Positions 27,267 to 35,877 are shown, counted from the first letter of the stretch. The stretch is DNA of 64,000 nt from Janthinobacterium sp. UMAB-56 (GCF_900095265.1 NZ_LT607659.1:117907-181906), one strand, 5' to 3'. Numbers and translations are program-made. Notes: generated by a model from the letters alone, not told the origin.

Positions 27267-28943
27267 ATGACACAGCCTAATAACTTAGTTGAACAGTACG
27301 GACCGCGCGAGACCATGGAGTATGACGTGGTGATCGTCGGCGGTGGCCCCGCAGGCTTGGCGGCGGCGATCCGCCTGAAGCAGCTGGCCGCTGAAAAGAG
27401 CCAGGAAGTGTCCGTCTGCGTGCTGGAAAAAGGCGGCGAACTGGGCGCGCATATCCTGTCCGGCGCCATCATGGACCCGAAGGCGCTGACCGAGCTGATA
27501 CCGAACTGGAAGGAACTGGGCGCGCCCCTGAACACGGCAGTGACGGAAGACCGCATCCTGTTCCTGACGGAAACCAAAGCCTACAAGACACCGAACTTCG
27601 CCGTACCGGCCTGCTTTGAAAACCACGGCAATTACATCGTCTCGCTGGGCAATGTGGTGCGCTGGATGGGCCAGCAGGCGGAAAACCTGGGCGTGGAAAT
27701 CTTCCCTGGCTTCCCTGCCGCGGAAATCCTCTACAACGATGACGGCTCCGTGAAAGGCGTGGCGACCGGCAACATGGGCGTCAAGCGCGACGGCGAACCG
27801 GGTCCCGACTTCCAGCTGGGCATGGAATTGCATGCCAAGTACACCCTGTTCGCCGAAGGCGCGCGCGGCCACCTGGGCAAGCAATTGATGGCCAAGTATG
27901 ACTTGAACGCCGGCAAGGACCCGCAATCGTACGGCATCGGCATCAAGGAATTGTGGGAAATCGACCCCGCCCTGCACCAGCCGGGCCTGGTGATCCACTC
28001 GACCGGCTGGCCACTGGACGCGAAGACCTATGGCGGCTCCTTCCTGTACCACCTGGAAAACAACCAGGTGATGGTCGGCTACGTGGTCGGCCTGGCCTAC
28101 GAAAACCCGTACCTGTCGCCGTACGAGGAATTCCAGCGCTATAAAACGCATCCGGAAATCCGCAAGTTCTTCGAGGGCGGCAAGCGCATTTCCTACGGCG
28201 CGCGCGCGATCACGGCCGGCGGCCTGCAATCGCTGCCGAAACTGGTGTTTGCCGGCGGCGCGCTGATCGGCTGCGATGCGGGCTTCTTGAACATGAGCCG
28301 CATCAAGGGCAGCCACGCGGCCATCAAGAGCGGCATGCTGGCGGCGGACGCGGCCTTCGGCGCGCTGGGCGAACAGCGCCAGCACGACGAACTGTCCAGC
28401 TACCCTGTCGCGTTTGAACAATCGTGGCTGCATGAAGAGCTGCACGTGGCGCGCAACGTCAAGCCTTGGCTGTCGAAGGGCCTGTACCTGGGCAGCGTGA
28501 TGACGGCCGTCGACCAGCTCCTCTTCCGCGGCAAGGCGCCGTGGACCCTGCACCATACGCATGGCGACCACGAATGCCTGAAGCCGGCGGCCCAGTCGAA
28601 AAAGATCGTGTATCCGAAACCCGATGGCAAGCTGACCTTCGACAAGATGTCATCCGTCTTCATCTCGAACACGAATCACGCGGAAGACCAGCCCATCCAC
28701 CTGACGCTGAAAAACGCCAGCGTGCCCGTCGACGTCAACCTGGCCACGTATGCGGGCCCGGAAGCGCGCTACTGTCCCGCCGGCGTGTACGAGTTCGTGA
28801 AGAACGACGACGGCGCCGAGCGCCTGCAGATCAATGCGCAAAACTGCGTGCACTGCAAGACCTGCGACATCAAGGATCCGACGCAGAACATCGTGTGGGT
28901 GACGCCGGAGGGTGGCGGCGGTCCGAATTATCCGAATATGTAA
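27267..28943 (+). CDS. Electron transfer flavoprotein-ubiquinone oxidoreductase
   Basis: 558 residues. It passes electrons from reduced ETF (fatty-acid and amino-acid dehydrogenases) to ubiquinone at the inner membrane. The FAD dinucleotide fold is near the N terminus (YDVVIVGGGPAGLAAAIRLKQL). The C-terminal domain holds the 4Fe-4S cysteines in ARYCPAGVYEF and NCVHCKTCDIKDPTQNI, ending WVTPEGGGGPNYPNM as in the family. Full length. It stands alone, so ETF subunits lie elsewhere. Confidence 0.96.
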   Translation: MTQPNNLVEQYGPRETMEYDVVIVGGGPAGLAAAIRLKQLAAEKSQEVSVCVLEKGGELGAHILSGAIMDPKALTELIPNWKELGAPLNTAVTEDRILFLTETKAYKTPNFAVPACFENHGNYIVSLGNVVRWMGQQAENLGVEIFPGFPAAEILYNDDGSVKGVATGNMGVKRDGEPGPDFQLGMELHAKYTLFAEGARGHLGKQLMAKYDLNAGKDPQSYGIGIKELWEIDPALHQPGLVIHSTGWPLDAKTYGGSFLYHLENNQVMVGYVVGLAYENPYLSPYEEFQRYKTHPEIRKFFEGGKRISYGARAITAGGLQSLPKLVFAGGALIGCDAGFLNMSRIKGSHAAIKSGMLAADAAFGALGEQRQHDELSSYPVAFEQSWLHEELHVARNVKPWLSKGLYLGSVMTAVDQLLFRGKAPWTLHHTHGDHECLKPAAQSKKIVYPKPDGKLTFDKMSSVFISNTNHAEDQPIHLTLKNASVPVDVNLATYAGPEARYCPAGVYEFVKNDDGAERLQINAQNCVHCKTCDIKDPTQNIVWVTPEGGGGPNYPNM

Positions 28944-28952
28944 GTTTGCGAT

Positions 28953-28973
28953 CAGCCGTCTCAGAGGCGGCTG
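28953..28973. terminator. Weak hairpin after ETF-QO
   Basis: CAGCCG-N9-CGGCTG between convergent genes; no long T-run follows, so it is only a candidate. Confidence 0.35.
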
Positions 28974-29080
28974 TTGCCGCTTGCATTGGCTGCAATTGAG
29001 GACTGACTGCAATAACGGGACTGGCCAGGCGGGCCTGCCCCGGAAGTGCCATGGCTGGCACCGCTGATTCAAGACTAAAG

Positions 29081-30178
29081 CTAGCCTGACATCTGGATGA
29101 AGAGTGCCCCGCCCGAAAAGAAAGCACAGGAAATGCGCATGCCATGCTGTGCCAGGAATTCGTCCGTGGCCCGGCGCGGCCCGTCACCATAAGCCCATGC
29201 ATAGTCGTCCATCACGATCCAGCCACCCGGCCTGACCAGATCGTACCAAGAAGCAATATCGGCCCGCACTTCGGCGTAGCCGTGGTTACCGTCGATGTGC
29301 AGCAGGGCAATTTTTCCACTGTACTGGGTCCGGCCAAAGGCCTCCGTCTCGACCACGCGATCCTGACGGTACGCGAGCGCCGCCTCCACCGATGGCAAGC
29401 GCAGATAGTTCACCATACCATTCGCATAGGGTAACAGGTTGATCTGGAAGACGGTCAGCGCTTCACTGGCATCCCACGCAACGTTATCGATCAGGTCACT
29501 CTTGTTTTCCTGCACCAGATGCTCGCTTGTCCACGGATCAACGCACAGCAGCTTGCCCGTGCCATGGCAACGCGCCAGGGAAGCGAGCACGAAGGCGGAT
29601 TTCCCCCACCAGCTGCCCACCTCCACCACGTCGCCTGTCGGGCAATAGCGGAAAACTTCGCACAGGGCGCGTATCTTTTCCTGGTCGCACATACCGGGGA
29701 TGGTTTCGGCATGCCGGAACAGCGCGGCAATTTCAGAGGCGGCGGTCGGCGGACGCTCGCCGCTGGCGGCCAGTCCGAACGGCTGCGCCAGCACTGCCTT
29801 GCCAAATGCGAGGGCGCGGGCATACGGTGCCATTTCACTGGCGAGCGGTGCGCTGTTGATCAGCACCAGGCCTGGAAAATCGTGCCCCAGGCGCCGCTGC
29901 AGGTAATCCCAAACCACGGGATTGGGCGTGTAGATACTGCCGACATCATGGGCAGAAACCGCCTGCCGCAAGGCCTCGTCGAATTCCGGCGCGGTAACGT
30001 AGGGGAGTTGCACCCAGCGCGAGTAACGCTCGCGCGCCGGGTCGTGCCCGAGCGAAGACGAACCCACCACCTCCATGCCATTCGCCAGCGCCTGGTCGAG
30101 GTAGACCAGCGAGCGTGGCATCCCTGCGGGAAAAATCAATACGCGCTTATTTATAATGTCCGCCTTTCCAATATTCAT
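29081..30178 (-). CDS. Two-domain protein: ATP-grasp-like N-terminal fold plus class I SAM methyltransferase
   Basis: 365 residues. Residues 10-150 (VLIFPAGMPRSLVYLDQALANGMEVVGSSSLG...SIYTPNPVVWDYLQRRL) resemble the Rossmann-like pre-ATP-grasp domain of carboxylate-amine ligases, but no ATP-grasp catalytic domain follows. From about residue 185 comes a Methyltransf_24-type domain: VVEVGSWWGKSAFVLASLA, LLCVDPW, LLHIDGNHGYAEVRADIASWYDLVRPGGWIVMDDY. It is the last of three minus-strand genes, 21 bases after the preceding one. It may methylate a sugar in glycan synthesis; the N-terminal role is unknown. Confidence 0.8.
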   Translation of the reverse strand: MNIGKADIINKRVLIFPAGMPRSLVYLDQALANGMEVVGSSSLGHDPARERYSRWVQLPYVTAPEFDEALRQAVSAHDVGSIYTPNPVVWDYLQRRLGHDFPGLVLINSAPLASEMAPYARALAFGKAVLAQPFGLAASGERPPTAASEIAALFRHAETIPGMCDQEKIRALCEVFRYCPTGDVVEVGSWWGKSAFVLASLARCHGTGKLLCVDPWTSEHLVQENKSDLIDNVAWDASEALTVFQINLLPYANGMVNYLRLPSVEAALAYRQDRVVETEAFGRTQYSGKIALLHIDGNHGYAEVRADIASWYDLVRPGGWIVMDDYAWAYGDGPRRATDEFLAQHGMRISCAFFSGGALFIQMSG

Positions 30179-30199
30179 CGATAGCCGATCCAGACAGGG

Positions 30200-30949
30200 C
30201 TACGCCTTGGGACGCGCGATCGCGTACACGTCCGCGCACATATCCGGATACTCGTTGCCCATGCGATACAAGCCTTCCAGCTGCGGCTCGCCGAGGATAC
30301 CGGAATCAATCATCTTATCCATCTGGAAATCTGCCAGCGGCTTGAAGAAAATCCCCCCCAGCGCCACCACCTCGAAACCGGCAGTCTCGAGTTCACGGTT
30401 CAATGTTACGCGGTCGTAGACCCGGCGATGACCGCCACGCAGATCGTTCGGCGTCAGCTCATACAGGTCATTGATCAGCCCCATGTGACGCGCGAGCTGA
30501 CGCGACATTGCGCGCGCATTCGGTACTGCCACGAGCAGGTGTCCGGTGGGCGACATCTGCGCCTTGACCTGCTTCAAGACCTGTTGCACATCAAGCAGAT
30601 GTTCAAGTACATGGGAAGCGAACACGGCCTCGTAAGGCTGCTGCGCAACATATTCCTCGAACAGGGAGCAGAAAAAGCGAGCATTGGGAATGTTGCGCGC
30701 CCGCGTTCTTTCCAGGAACAACTCGGAAGCATCGACGATGTCCAGTTGGTCGACCAGCGGCGCGATCAGTTCGGACATGTAACCGATTTCGCATCCCAGT
30801 TCCAGCGCACGTCCCCTGTTGACATACGGCTTGAATACCCGCATTTCCAGATGGCGCATCAGCCTCTGCTGGCTCGAATCATCCGAAGTAATGTAGTTGG
30901 CCGCATAATTCTCCAGCAGCGTTTTTTCCTCATTCAAACCTGTTTGCAT
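30200..30949 (-). CDS. Class I SAM-dependent methyltransferase (glycan island)
   Basis: 249 residues. Motif I appears as ALELGCEIGYMSELIA near residue 50, then LDIVDASELFLERTRAR, ASHVLEHLLDVQQVLKQVKAQMSPTGHLLVAVPN and a C-terminal cap. This is the Methyltransf_23/11 type often found in O-antigen and glycosylation loci. The start at 30949 is chosen because the longer reading runs through the upstream gene's coding end. It lies 26 bases after the glycosidase-like gene and 21 before the next, so it is mid-operon. It probably methylates a sugar or lipid-linked intermediate. Confidence 0.85.
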   Translation of the reverse strand: MQTGLNEEKTLLENYAANYITSDDSSQQRLMRHLEMRVFKPYVNRGRALELGCEIGYMSELIAPLVDQLDIVDASELFLERTRARNIPNARFFCSLFEEYVAQQPYEAVFASHVLEHLLDVQQVLKQVKAQMSPTGHLLVAVPNARAMSRQLARHMGLINDLYELTPNDLRGGHRRVYDRVTLNRELETAGFEVVALGGIFFKPLADFQMDKMIDSGILGEPQLEGLYRMGNEYPDMCADVYAIARPKA

Positions 30950-30975
30950 TTTCACTACTCCCTCTGCGCAATTAT

Positions 30976-31932
30976 TTATTGTATGTTCATCCTGGCCAGC
31001 CCAAAGCCGTGCCGTCCCATCTGATTGCCCAAATAAAGCAGGTAAATCTCGCCATCCAGAGCAAACACGTGCGGGAAGCACACCATTTCCGAGTCCCAGC
31101 CCTCTTCGGACACGCTCAGTCCCACCTTGCTGTCGTCGCGCTCCCAGTGCAGCAGATCGTCCGATACCGCGTACCCGAGCTTGTAGCCGCCATCCTTCCC
31201 GTGGTAGTTCTCATGCGCACGATAACAGAACAGCATGTGGTATTTGCCGCCAAACTCGAAGACATCGGGACAGGCCTGGCATTCGTTGTCGCCGATCACG
31301 CACCCGACCAAGTCGCGATCTTCCTTCACCCAGTGCACTCCATCGTCCGAAGTGGCCATACGTATGTGATACACAGGCTCCGCCCTGCGGCCCGTATTCA
31401 CCCACCGCTTGCCGGCGCTATACCACATATGCCAGCGCGCACCGAACTTCCGGACCCGCGGAGTCGTCAGAAAAAATGGCTCATTTGGGGTGCAGGGCAA
31501 AAGAGGTCCGGGTCCCAGGCGAGTGAAAGTATTGCCGCCATCGCTGCTGACTGCGGCACCTATATTGATGGTAAACGGTACCGATTCGCAACGGGTATAA
31601 CCTACGTAGTAGGCCATCACGTCATCGTCGCGCGCCACCACCGACGTAAAATAGGCGCCGAATTCGTCAAAAGTGCCGAGGCCGCCCAATTCCAGCAATG
31701 GCTGCTCGCTGACGCCGACCAGTTCGAGAAGGTTGTCGCGCCGGAAATCGGCGTAGGAGGAAAGGCTGACATAATTACCCTGCGCATCGGGGGGCGGACG
31801 GCAGGCAAAATACACGCGCACCACCTGGTCGATGACCACAACTGATGGCGCCTGGGAAAACTCATTCATCCAGGGACGATCTCTCACTGTCGACGGATCG
31901 AACATTTTCCCCAGCTTTTCCCACTTGAACAT
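30976..31932 (-). CDS. Five-bladed beta-propeller glycosidase/phosphorylase-like protein (GH43/GH130-like), paralogue A
   Basis: 318 residues. It shows the repeated WxxxG, DG and MWYSAGKRW strand motifs of five-bladed propeller glycosyl enzymes: SSDGGNTFTRLGPGPLL, ATSDDGVHWVKEDRDLVG, KYHMLFCYR and DSEMVCFPHVFALDGEIYLLYLGNQMGRHGFGLA. There is no signal peptide, so it is cytoplasmic. MFKWEKLGKMFDP at ATG 31932 is chosen as start because it aligns with the start of paralogue B at 34454; GAGAAGCGAG precedes it. Whether it is a hydrolase, phosphorylase or sugar-nucleotide enzyme is unknown. First gene of a three-gene minus-strand operon. Confidence 0.75.
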   Translation of the reverse strand: MFKWEKLGKMFDPSTVRDRPWMNEFSQAPSVVVIDQVVRVYFACRPPPDAQGNYVSLSSYADFRRDNLLELVGVSEQPLLELGGLGTFDEFGAYFTSVVARDDDVMAYYVGYTRCESVPFTINIGAAVSSDGGNTFTRLGPGPLLPCTPNEPFFLTTPRVRKFGARWHMWYSAGKRWVNTGRRAEPVYHIRMATSDDGVHWVKEDRDLVGCVIGDNECQACPDVFEFGGKYHMLFCYRAHENYHGKDGGYKLGYAVSDDLLHWERDDSKVGLSVSEEGWDSEMVCFPHVFALDGEIYLLYLGNQMGRHGFGLARMNIQ

Positions 31933-31994
31933 CGCTCGCTTCTCCAATCGAAAATAGGGCCAGCTCAACTCTGCGCCGCCGTTGTGCAGTGAAA

Positions 31995-32022
31995 GACAAT
32001 CTTGCCAGCGGACAAGATTATC
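31995..32022. promoter_or_regulatory. Inverted repeat overlapping the minus-strand -10 box
   Basis: AATCTTG (31998-32004) and CAAGATT (32013-32019) are perfect arms with partial extension to 31995 and 32022. They cover the proposed GATAAT box and the bases just downstream, a typical repressor position (inference). Confidence 0.45.
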
Positions 32023-32292
32023 GCATATTCCCCTGACAGTGAAAGTGAAATTAGGTCGCATGGGCAATGCCGCGAAGCGCGCCAGGCTCACCGTAAAGAA
32101 GTTCGCCAGCCCCCCCATTCACCTGGCGTTCAATGCAGCACGGGAAGCGCCCGCCTGCCGAGGCGTGGTGCTGTTTTTTTCACATCGAAAACGCCCTATT
32201 CCCCGGTACTACGACCAACTTGCAACAGCAAGCGGGGCAAGCTACCACGTACGCATGTAAATTCGATCGGGAAAGTTTCTCTTAAGCACTTC

Positions 32293-32310
32293 CAACAGTT
32301 ACAATTCCCG
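32293..32310 (+). promoter_or_regulatory. Promoter block P1 (homologous to the OGT promoter)
   Basis: CAACAGTTACAATTCCCG at 32293-32310 with TACAAT as -10. The block from GGAAA at 32270 to the ATG at 32336 aligns with 35948-36012 in front of the TPR-OGT gene, with the start codon at almost the same distance (36 versus 35 bases from TACAAT). Confidence 0.6.
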
Positions 32311-32335
32311 TTGCTAAACATTTTTATTCCTGTCC

Positions 32336-32476
32336 ATGAACGCGAACGCTGCTCCGGCTATGCCCATCAACCCTGAACAGATTGTGCATCTGCGCGTCCG
32401 TGACACATTCAAAATGGACATTGATATCATGACTGTCGAACTGCCTATTGCATCCGGGAACACGCATGTATCCTGA
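32336..32476 (+). CDS. Candidate 46-residue small protein at the head of the plus-strand glycan operon
   Basis: ATG at 32336, TGA at 32474-32476; the product begins MNANAAPAMPINPEQIVHL and ends in GNTHVS. It overlaps the DegT start by 11 bases, which suggests translational coupling. The ATG sits at the same place relative to promoter block P1 as the OGT start does to its own block. No clear Shine-Dalgarno sequence precedes it and I recognise no family. It may be a genuine small protein, a leader peptide, or a truncated gene remnant. Confidence 0.4.
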   Translation: MNANAAPAMPINPEQIVHLRVRDTFKMDIDIMTVELPIASGNTHVS

Positions 32477-33617
32477 CGCCCTGACCAAGCCGGTCTATGT
32501 TACCCAGCCTGTGCTGCCGCCGCTGGAGGATTTCCTTCCTTACTTACAGGAAATCTGGCAAAACAAGATCCTGACGAATGGTGGACCATTCCATCAGCAG
32601 CTGGAGCAGGCCCTTTGCGACTACCTCGGCGTCAAACATATCAGCCTGTTTACCAATGGCACGCTGGCCCTGATCACAGCCTTGCAGTCGCTGCGCATCA
32701 CCGGCGAAGTCATCACGACGCCGTATTCGTTCGTGGCCACAGCGCATTCACTGCTGTGGAACGGCATCAAACCGGTGTTTGTCGATATCGATCCGCACAC
32801 TTTCAACCTGGATCCCGCAAAAATCGAGGCGGCCATTACGCCGCAGACAACCGCCATCATGCCGGTGCACTGCTATGGTCACCCTTGCGACGTCGATCGC
32901 ATACAAAAAATTGCGGACAATTACGGTCTGAAAGTCATCTACGATGCAGCTCACGCATTTGGCGTCAGGCATGCGGGCGGCAGCGTGCTCAATGACGGCG
33001 ATCTGTCCGTACTGAGCTTTCATGCCACCAAAGTATTCAATACCTTTGAGGGTGGCGCGATCATTTCACCGGATGCAAAGACCAAGCAGCGTATTGACCA
33101 TTTGAAAAATTTTGGTTTTGTCGATGAAACAACCGTCGTTGCGCCTGGCATTAACGGCAAAATGAGTGAAATCAACGCCGCCTTCGGGCTGCTGCAACTC
33201 AAGAATATCGATACGACCCTTGCTCAGCGCAAGGAAGTCGACGCGCGCTACCGCAGAAATCTGGCGCACGTGCGGGGCATCGACTGCATCACCCCTCCGC
33301 CCAACGTCACCACCAACCACGCATATTTCCCGATACTGGTCAGGCCAGACTACCCGCTGAGCCGCGATGCCCTGTTCACGAAATTGCGCGAAAGTAATAT
33401 TTACGCGCGACGCTATTTTTATCCGCTTATCAGTGACTTCCCCATGTACCGCGGCATGCCATCGGCTGCGCCAGCGAATCTGCCGGCTGCCCGCGTTGCT
33501 GCGGAACAGGTGATTTGCCTGCCGCTGTATCCCACGCTTGAGACGCAACAAATCGACGCCATCAGTGACCTGATTGCGCAATACGGGGCGCCGCCAGTGC
33601 TGCTGCAGGCAGTATGA
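32466..33617 (+). CDS. DegT/DnrJ/EryC1/StrS family aminotransferase
   Basis: 383 residues. A PLP enzyme of the sugar aminotransferase family, which aminates keto-sugar nucleotides. It shows FTNGTLALITALQSLRITGEVITTPYSFVATAHSLLWNGIKPVFVDID, VIYDAAHAFGV and the Schiff-base lysine in SFHATKVFNTFEGG near residue 188. ATG at 32466, preceded by GGGAA, is preferred over TTG 32448. Its stop overlaps the WbqC start (ATGA). With the GNAT gene downstream it suggests an N-acylated amino sugar, although no sugar-nucleotide dehydratase is in the window. Confidence 0.92.
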   Translation: MYPDALTKPVYVTQPVLPPLEDFLPYLQEIWQNKILTNGGPFHQQLEQALCDYLGVKHISLFTNGTLALITALQSLRITGEVITTPYSFVATAHSLLWNGIKPVFVDIDPHTFNLDPAKIEAAITPQTTAIMPVHCYGHPCDVDRIQKIADNYGLKVIYDAAHAFGVRHAGGSVLNDGDLSVLSFHATKVFNTFEGGAIISPDAKTKQRIDHLKNFGFVDETTVVAPGINGKMSEINAAFGLLQLKNIDTTLAQRKEVDARYRRNLAHVRGIDCITPPPNVTTNHAYFPILVRPDYPLSRDALFTKLRESNIYARRYFYPLISDFPMYRGMPSAAPANLPAARVAAEQVICLPLYPTLETQQIDAISDLIAQYGAPPVLLQAV

Positions 33618-34324
33618 GAGTGGCCATCATGCAGCCGTATTTTCTACCCTACATCGGCTATTTCCAGCTAATCGCGGTCGCGGACCTGTTTATTGTCTAT
33701 GACAATATCAAATACACCAAAAAAGGCTGGATCAACCGTAATCGCATGCTGCTTAATGACAAGGACACCACCTTCACCTTGCCCTTAAAAAATGCTTCTG
33801 ATCACTTGCATATTTGCGAACGCGAAATTTCACCGCAGTTCGATGCGGAAAAGCTGCTAAACCAATTCAAAGGCGCATATCAGCGCGCGCCGTATCTGCG
33901 CGAGACCATGGCGCTGCTGGAAAGCATCGTGCACCACCCTGCTGCGAACCTGTTTGAATTCCTGCTGCACAGCCTGGTAGAGACCTGCGAGCACCTTGGC
34001 ATCGCCACACCGTTCCAGCGCTCTTCGGAGATCGCCATCGACCATGCGCTCAAGGGCCAAGACAAGGTTCTGGCCCTGTGCCAGGCCACCGGGGCAGACC
34101 GTTACATCAACCCCATTGGCGGCCTGCAACTGTATCGCGAGGCGGATTTCCTCGCCAAGGGCATCGTACTGGAGTTCCTACAGTCGCGCCTGCCCCCCTA
34201 CCCCCAAAGCGGGGGCGAATTCGTGCCGTGGCTATCCATCATCGACGTGATGATGTTTACTTCTCCGGCATCCTTGCAGACGGCCATTCGCCAGCAATTC
34301 GACATGACGCGGCCCACGGCGTGA
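33614..34324 (+). CDS. WbqC-like family protein
   Basis: 236 residues. The N terminus RVAIMQPYFLPYIGYFQLIAVADLFIVYDNIKYTKKGWINRNRM is the WbqC family signature; HxD-like and C-terminal LPPYPQSGGEFVPWLSIIDVMMF stretches also fit. WbqC genes occur in O-antigen and amino-sugar clusters next to DegT aminotransferases and are thought to act in acylation or aminoacylation of the amino sugar, but the reaction is not settled. It is coupled to the aminotransferase by a four-base overlap. Confidence 0.9.
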   Translation: MRVAIMQPYFLPYIGYFQLIAVADLFIVYDNIKYTKKGWINRNRMLLNDKDTTFTLPLKNASDHLHICEREISPQFDAEKLLNQFKGAYQRAPYLRETMALLESIVHHPAANLFEFLLHSLVETCEHLGIATPFQRSSEIAIDHALKGQDKVLALCQATGADRYINPIGGLQLYREADFLAKGIVLEFLQSRLPPYPQSGGEFVPWLSIIDVMMFTSPASLQTAIRQQFDMTRPTA

Positions 34325-34340
34325 GGCCGCAGGACTCTGC

Positions 34341-34430
34341 ATGACAGCACACCCAACACAACAGGCACGGGACCTCGCCGCCGCGACATCAGCAAGGCTG
34401 GCATCGCCATGGCGCAGCAACCTTGACTAG
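34341..34430 (+). CDS. Possible 29-residue peptide between wbqC and the second glycosidase-like gene
   Basis: ATG at 34341, TAG at 34428-34430, preceded by AGGA at a good distance (6 bases). The product is Ala/Gln/Arg-rich with no recognised family. It fills most of an otherwise empty 129-base gap. Chance occurrence is quite possible. Confidence 0.2.
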   Translation: MTAHPTQQARDLAAATSARLASPWRSNLD

Positions 34431-34453
34431 GCAGCATCGAAAGGACATTACGC

Positions 34454-35422
34454 ATGAACAAAACCATGCAATGGAAGAAACTTGGCCACATATTCGACCC
34501 TGCCGATCATGTGCTGGCAAATGACTGCAAGCACTTTGCGCAATCGCCACAAGCGTTGGTCTTCGACGATTTCGTGCGCATCTATTTCTCTACCCGCGCA
34601 GTGGATCCCGCAAATGGCAAATACCTGAGCCACGTGTCCTTCGTCGATATGCGCAAGGATCTGCGCACGATCATCGGCGTTGCCAGGCAACCCGTCATCA
34701 CCCTGGGTGGCCTGGGATGTTTCGACGAACATGGTATTTTCCCAATGAACGTCATGCGCCATGGCGACGCCGTGTATGGCTACACATGCGGCTGGAACCG
34801 ACGCGTTTCCGTTTCCGTGGATACGGCCATCGGCCTGGCCATCAGCCACGACAATGGGCTGACGTTCGAGCGCATCGGCCCCGGCCCGGTCCTCGGCCCA
34901 TCACTGCACGAGCCTTGCCTGGTCGGCGATGGCTTCGTCAAGCACATCAACGGTGTCTTTCACATGTGGTACATTTTTGGCACAGGCTGGCGGCGCTACA
35001 GCCAGGACAGCGCTCCCGACCGCACCTACAAGATCGGCCATGCCACGTCCAGTGACGGCATCAACTGGACCAAGGAAGAGGCGCGCCAGATCATCACGGA
35101 CCGTCTTGGCCCCGGTGAAAGCCAGGCACTGCCCACGGTGATTACCATTGAGGGGCGCCACCATATGTTCTTCTGCTACCGGCAATCATCGGATTTCCGC
35201 GTGAACAGCGGGCGCGCCTATCGCATCGGCCACGCCTGGTCCGACGACCTGACGAACTGGACGCGCAACGACTACCAGCCAGGACTGGAAGGCACCGAGG
35301 GTGAATGGGATGGGGAAATGCAGTGCTATCCGCATGTATTCGAGTGCGACGGCAGCGTCTACCTGCTGTATAACGGCAACCAGTTCGGCCGCCATGGTTT
35401 CGGCCTCGCCAAGCTGGAATGA
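34454..35422 (+). CDS. Five-bladed beta-propeller glycosidase/phosphorylase-like protein, paralogue B
   Basis: 322 residues, clearly paralogous to the minus-strand protein at 30976-31932 along its full length: MQWKKLGHIFDPADH start, GGLGCFDEHGIFPMN, AISHDNGLTFERIGPGPVL, HMWYIFGTGWRRYSQD, ATSSDGINWTKEEARQ, HHMFFCYRQSSDF, EWDGEMQCYPHVFECDGSVYLLYNGNQFGRHGFGLAKLE. There is no signal peptide. AAGGA precedes the ATG. Its stop overlaps the GNAT start (ATGA). The catalytic mode is unknown; the location suggests handling of an activated sugar. Confidence 0.75.
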   Translation: MNKTMQWKKLGHIFDPADHVLANDCKHFAQSPQALVFDDFVRIYFSTRAVDPANGKYLSHVSFVDMRKDLRTIIGVARQPVITLGGLGCFDEHGIFPMNVMRHGDAVYGYTCGWNRRVSVSVDTAIGLAISHDNGLTFERIGPGPVLGPSLHEPCLVGDGFVKHINGVFHMWYIFGTGWRRYSQDSAPDRTYKIGHATSSDGINWTKEEARQIITDRLGPGESQALPTVITIEGRHHMFFCYRQSSDFRVNSGRAYRIGHAWSDDLTNWTRNDYQPGLEGTEGEWDGEMQCYPHVFECDGSVYLLYNGNQFGRHGFGLAKLE

Positions 35423-35877
35423 TGAATACCGTACTGGACCTGCGGCGCGAACAGGCCTCGGCCGCAGAACTCATGACGCATTTTCTCGCCTGCGATCCCG
35501 CATTCCTCGCGTCCTTGCGTGCACGCACCAGTTTGCCTGATTACGCCAGCAAGCTGCACGCACGCGCGCTGCGCTTCGAAGCGTGGTCAGGCGGGCGGCT
35601 AGCCGGCTTGCTGGCCGTCTATCATGACGCCACGGCGGGTGTGGCCTACATCAGCAACGTCAGCGTGTTGACAGAATACTGCCGCCAGGGCGTCGCCAGC
35701 CAGATGCTCACCACCTGCCTTGCGCATGCGCGCCAGCAAGGGCTGCGCGCAATCACGCTGGAAGTGGCGCGCGACAATCAGCCGGCCATCGCGCTGTATC
35801 GCCGCCATGGCTTTTCCCCCCTGCCCGGAGCCGATGACGAGCGCTTGCGCATGCAATTACAATTCAGGCATCCCTAG
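35419..35877 (+). CDS. GNAT family N-acetyltransferase
   Basis: 152 residues. The acetyl-CoA-binding core is VAYISNVSVLTEYCRQGVASQMLTTCLAHARQQG (Q/RxxGxG/A-type loop) followed by ITLEVARDNQPAIALYRRHGFSPL, a standard GNAT fold. It overlaps paralogue B by four bases and so is translated with it. In this setting it probably N-acetylates the amino group placed by the DegT enzyme, although RimI-like protein acetylation cannot be excluded. Confidence 0.88.
   Translation: MMNTVLDLRREQASAAELMTHFLACDPAFLASLRARTSLPDYASKLHARALRFEAWSGGRLAGLLAVYHDATAGVAYISNVSVLTEYCRQGVASQMLTTCLAHARQQGLRAITLEVARDNQPAIALYRRHGFSPLPGADDERLRMQLQFRHP

Larger units (their letters stand above)
31933..32335. other. Divergent control region of the glycosylation island
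   Basis: 403 bases between the two arms. On the minus strand a TTTCAC (32039-32044) and GATAAT (32017-32022) pair with 16-base spacing could start the methyltransferase operon. On the plus side, TACAAT at 32300-32305 lies in a block shared with the OGT promoter. The middle, around 32100-32270, shows no gene I can support. Confidence 0.5.

Noticed and set aside
31933-32270. Protein gene (about 92-124 codons) in the island's divergent gap
   Set aside because: Candidate frames start at unsupported codons, have no RBS and give products without pattern; the promoter signals fit a control region better.
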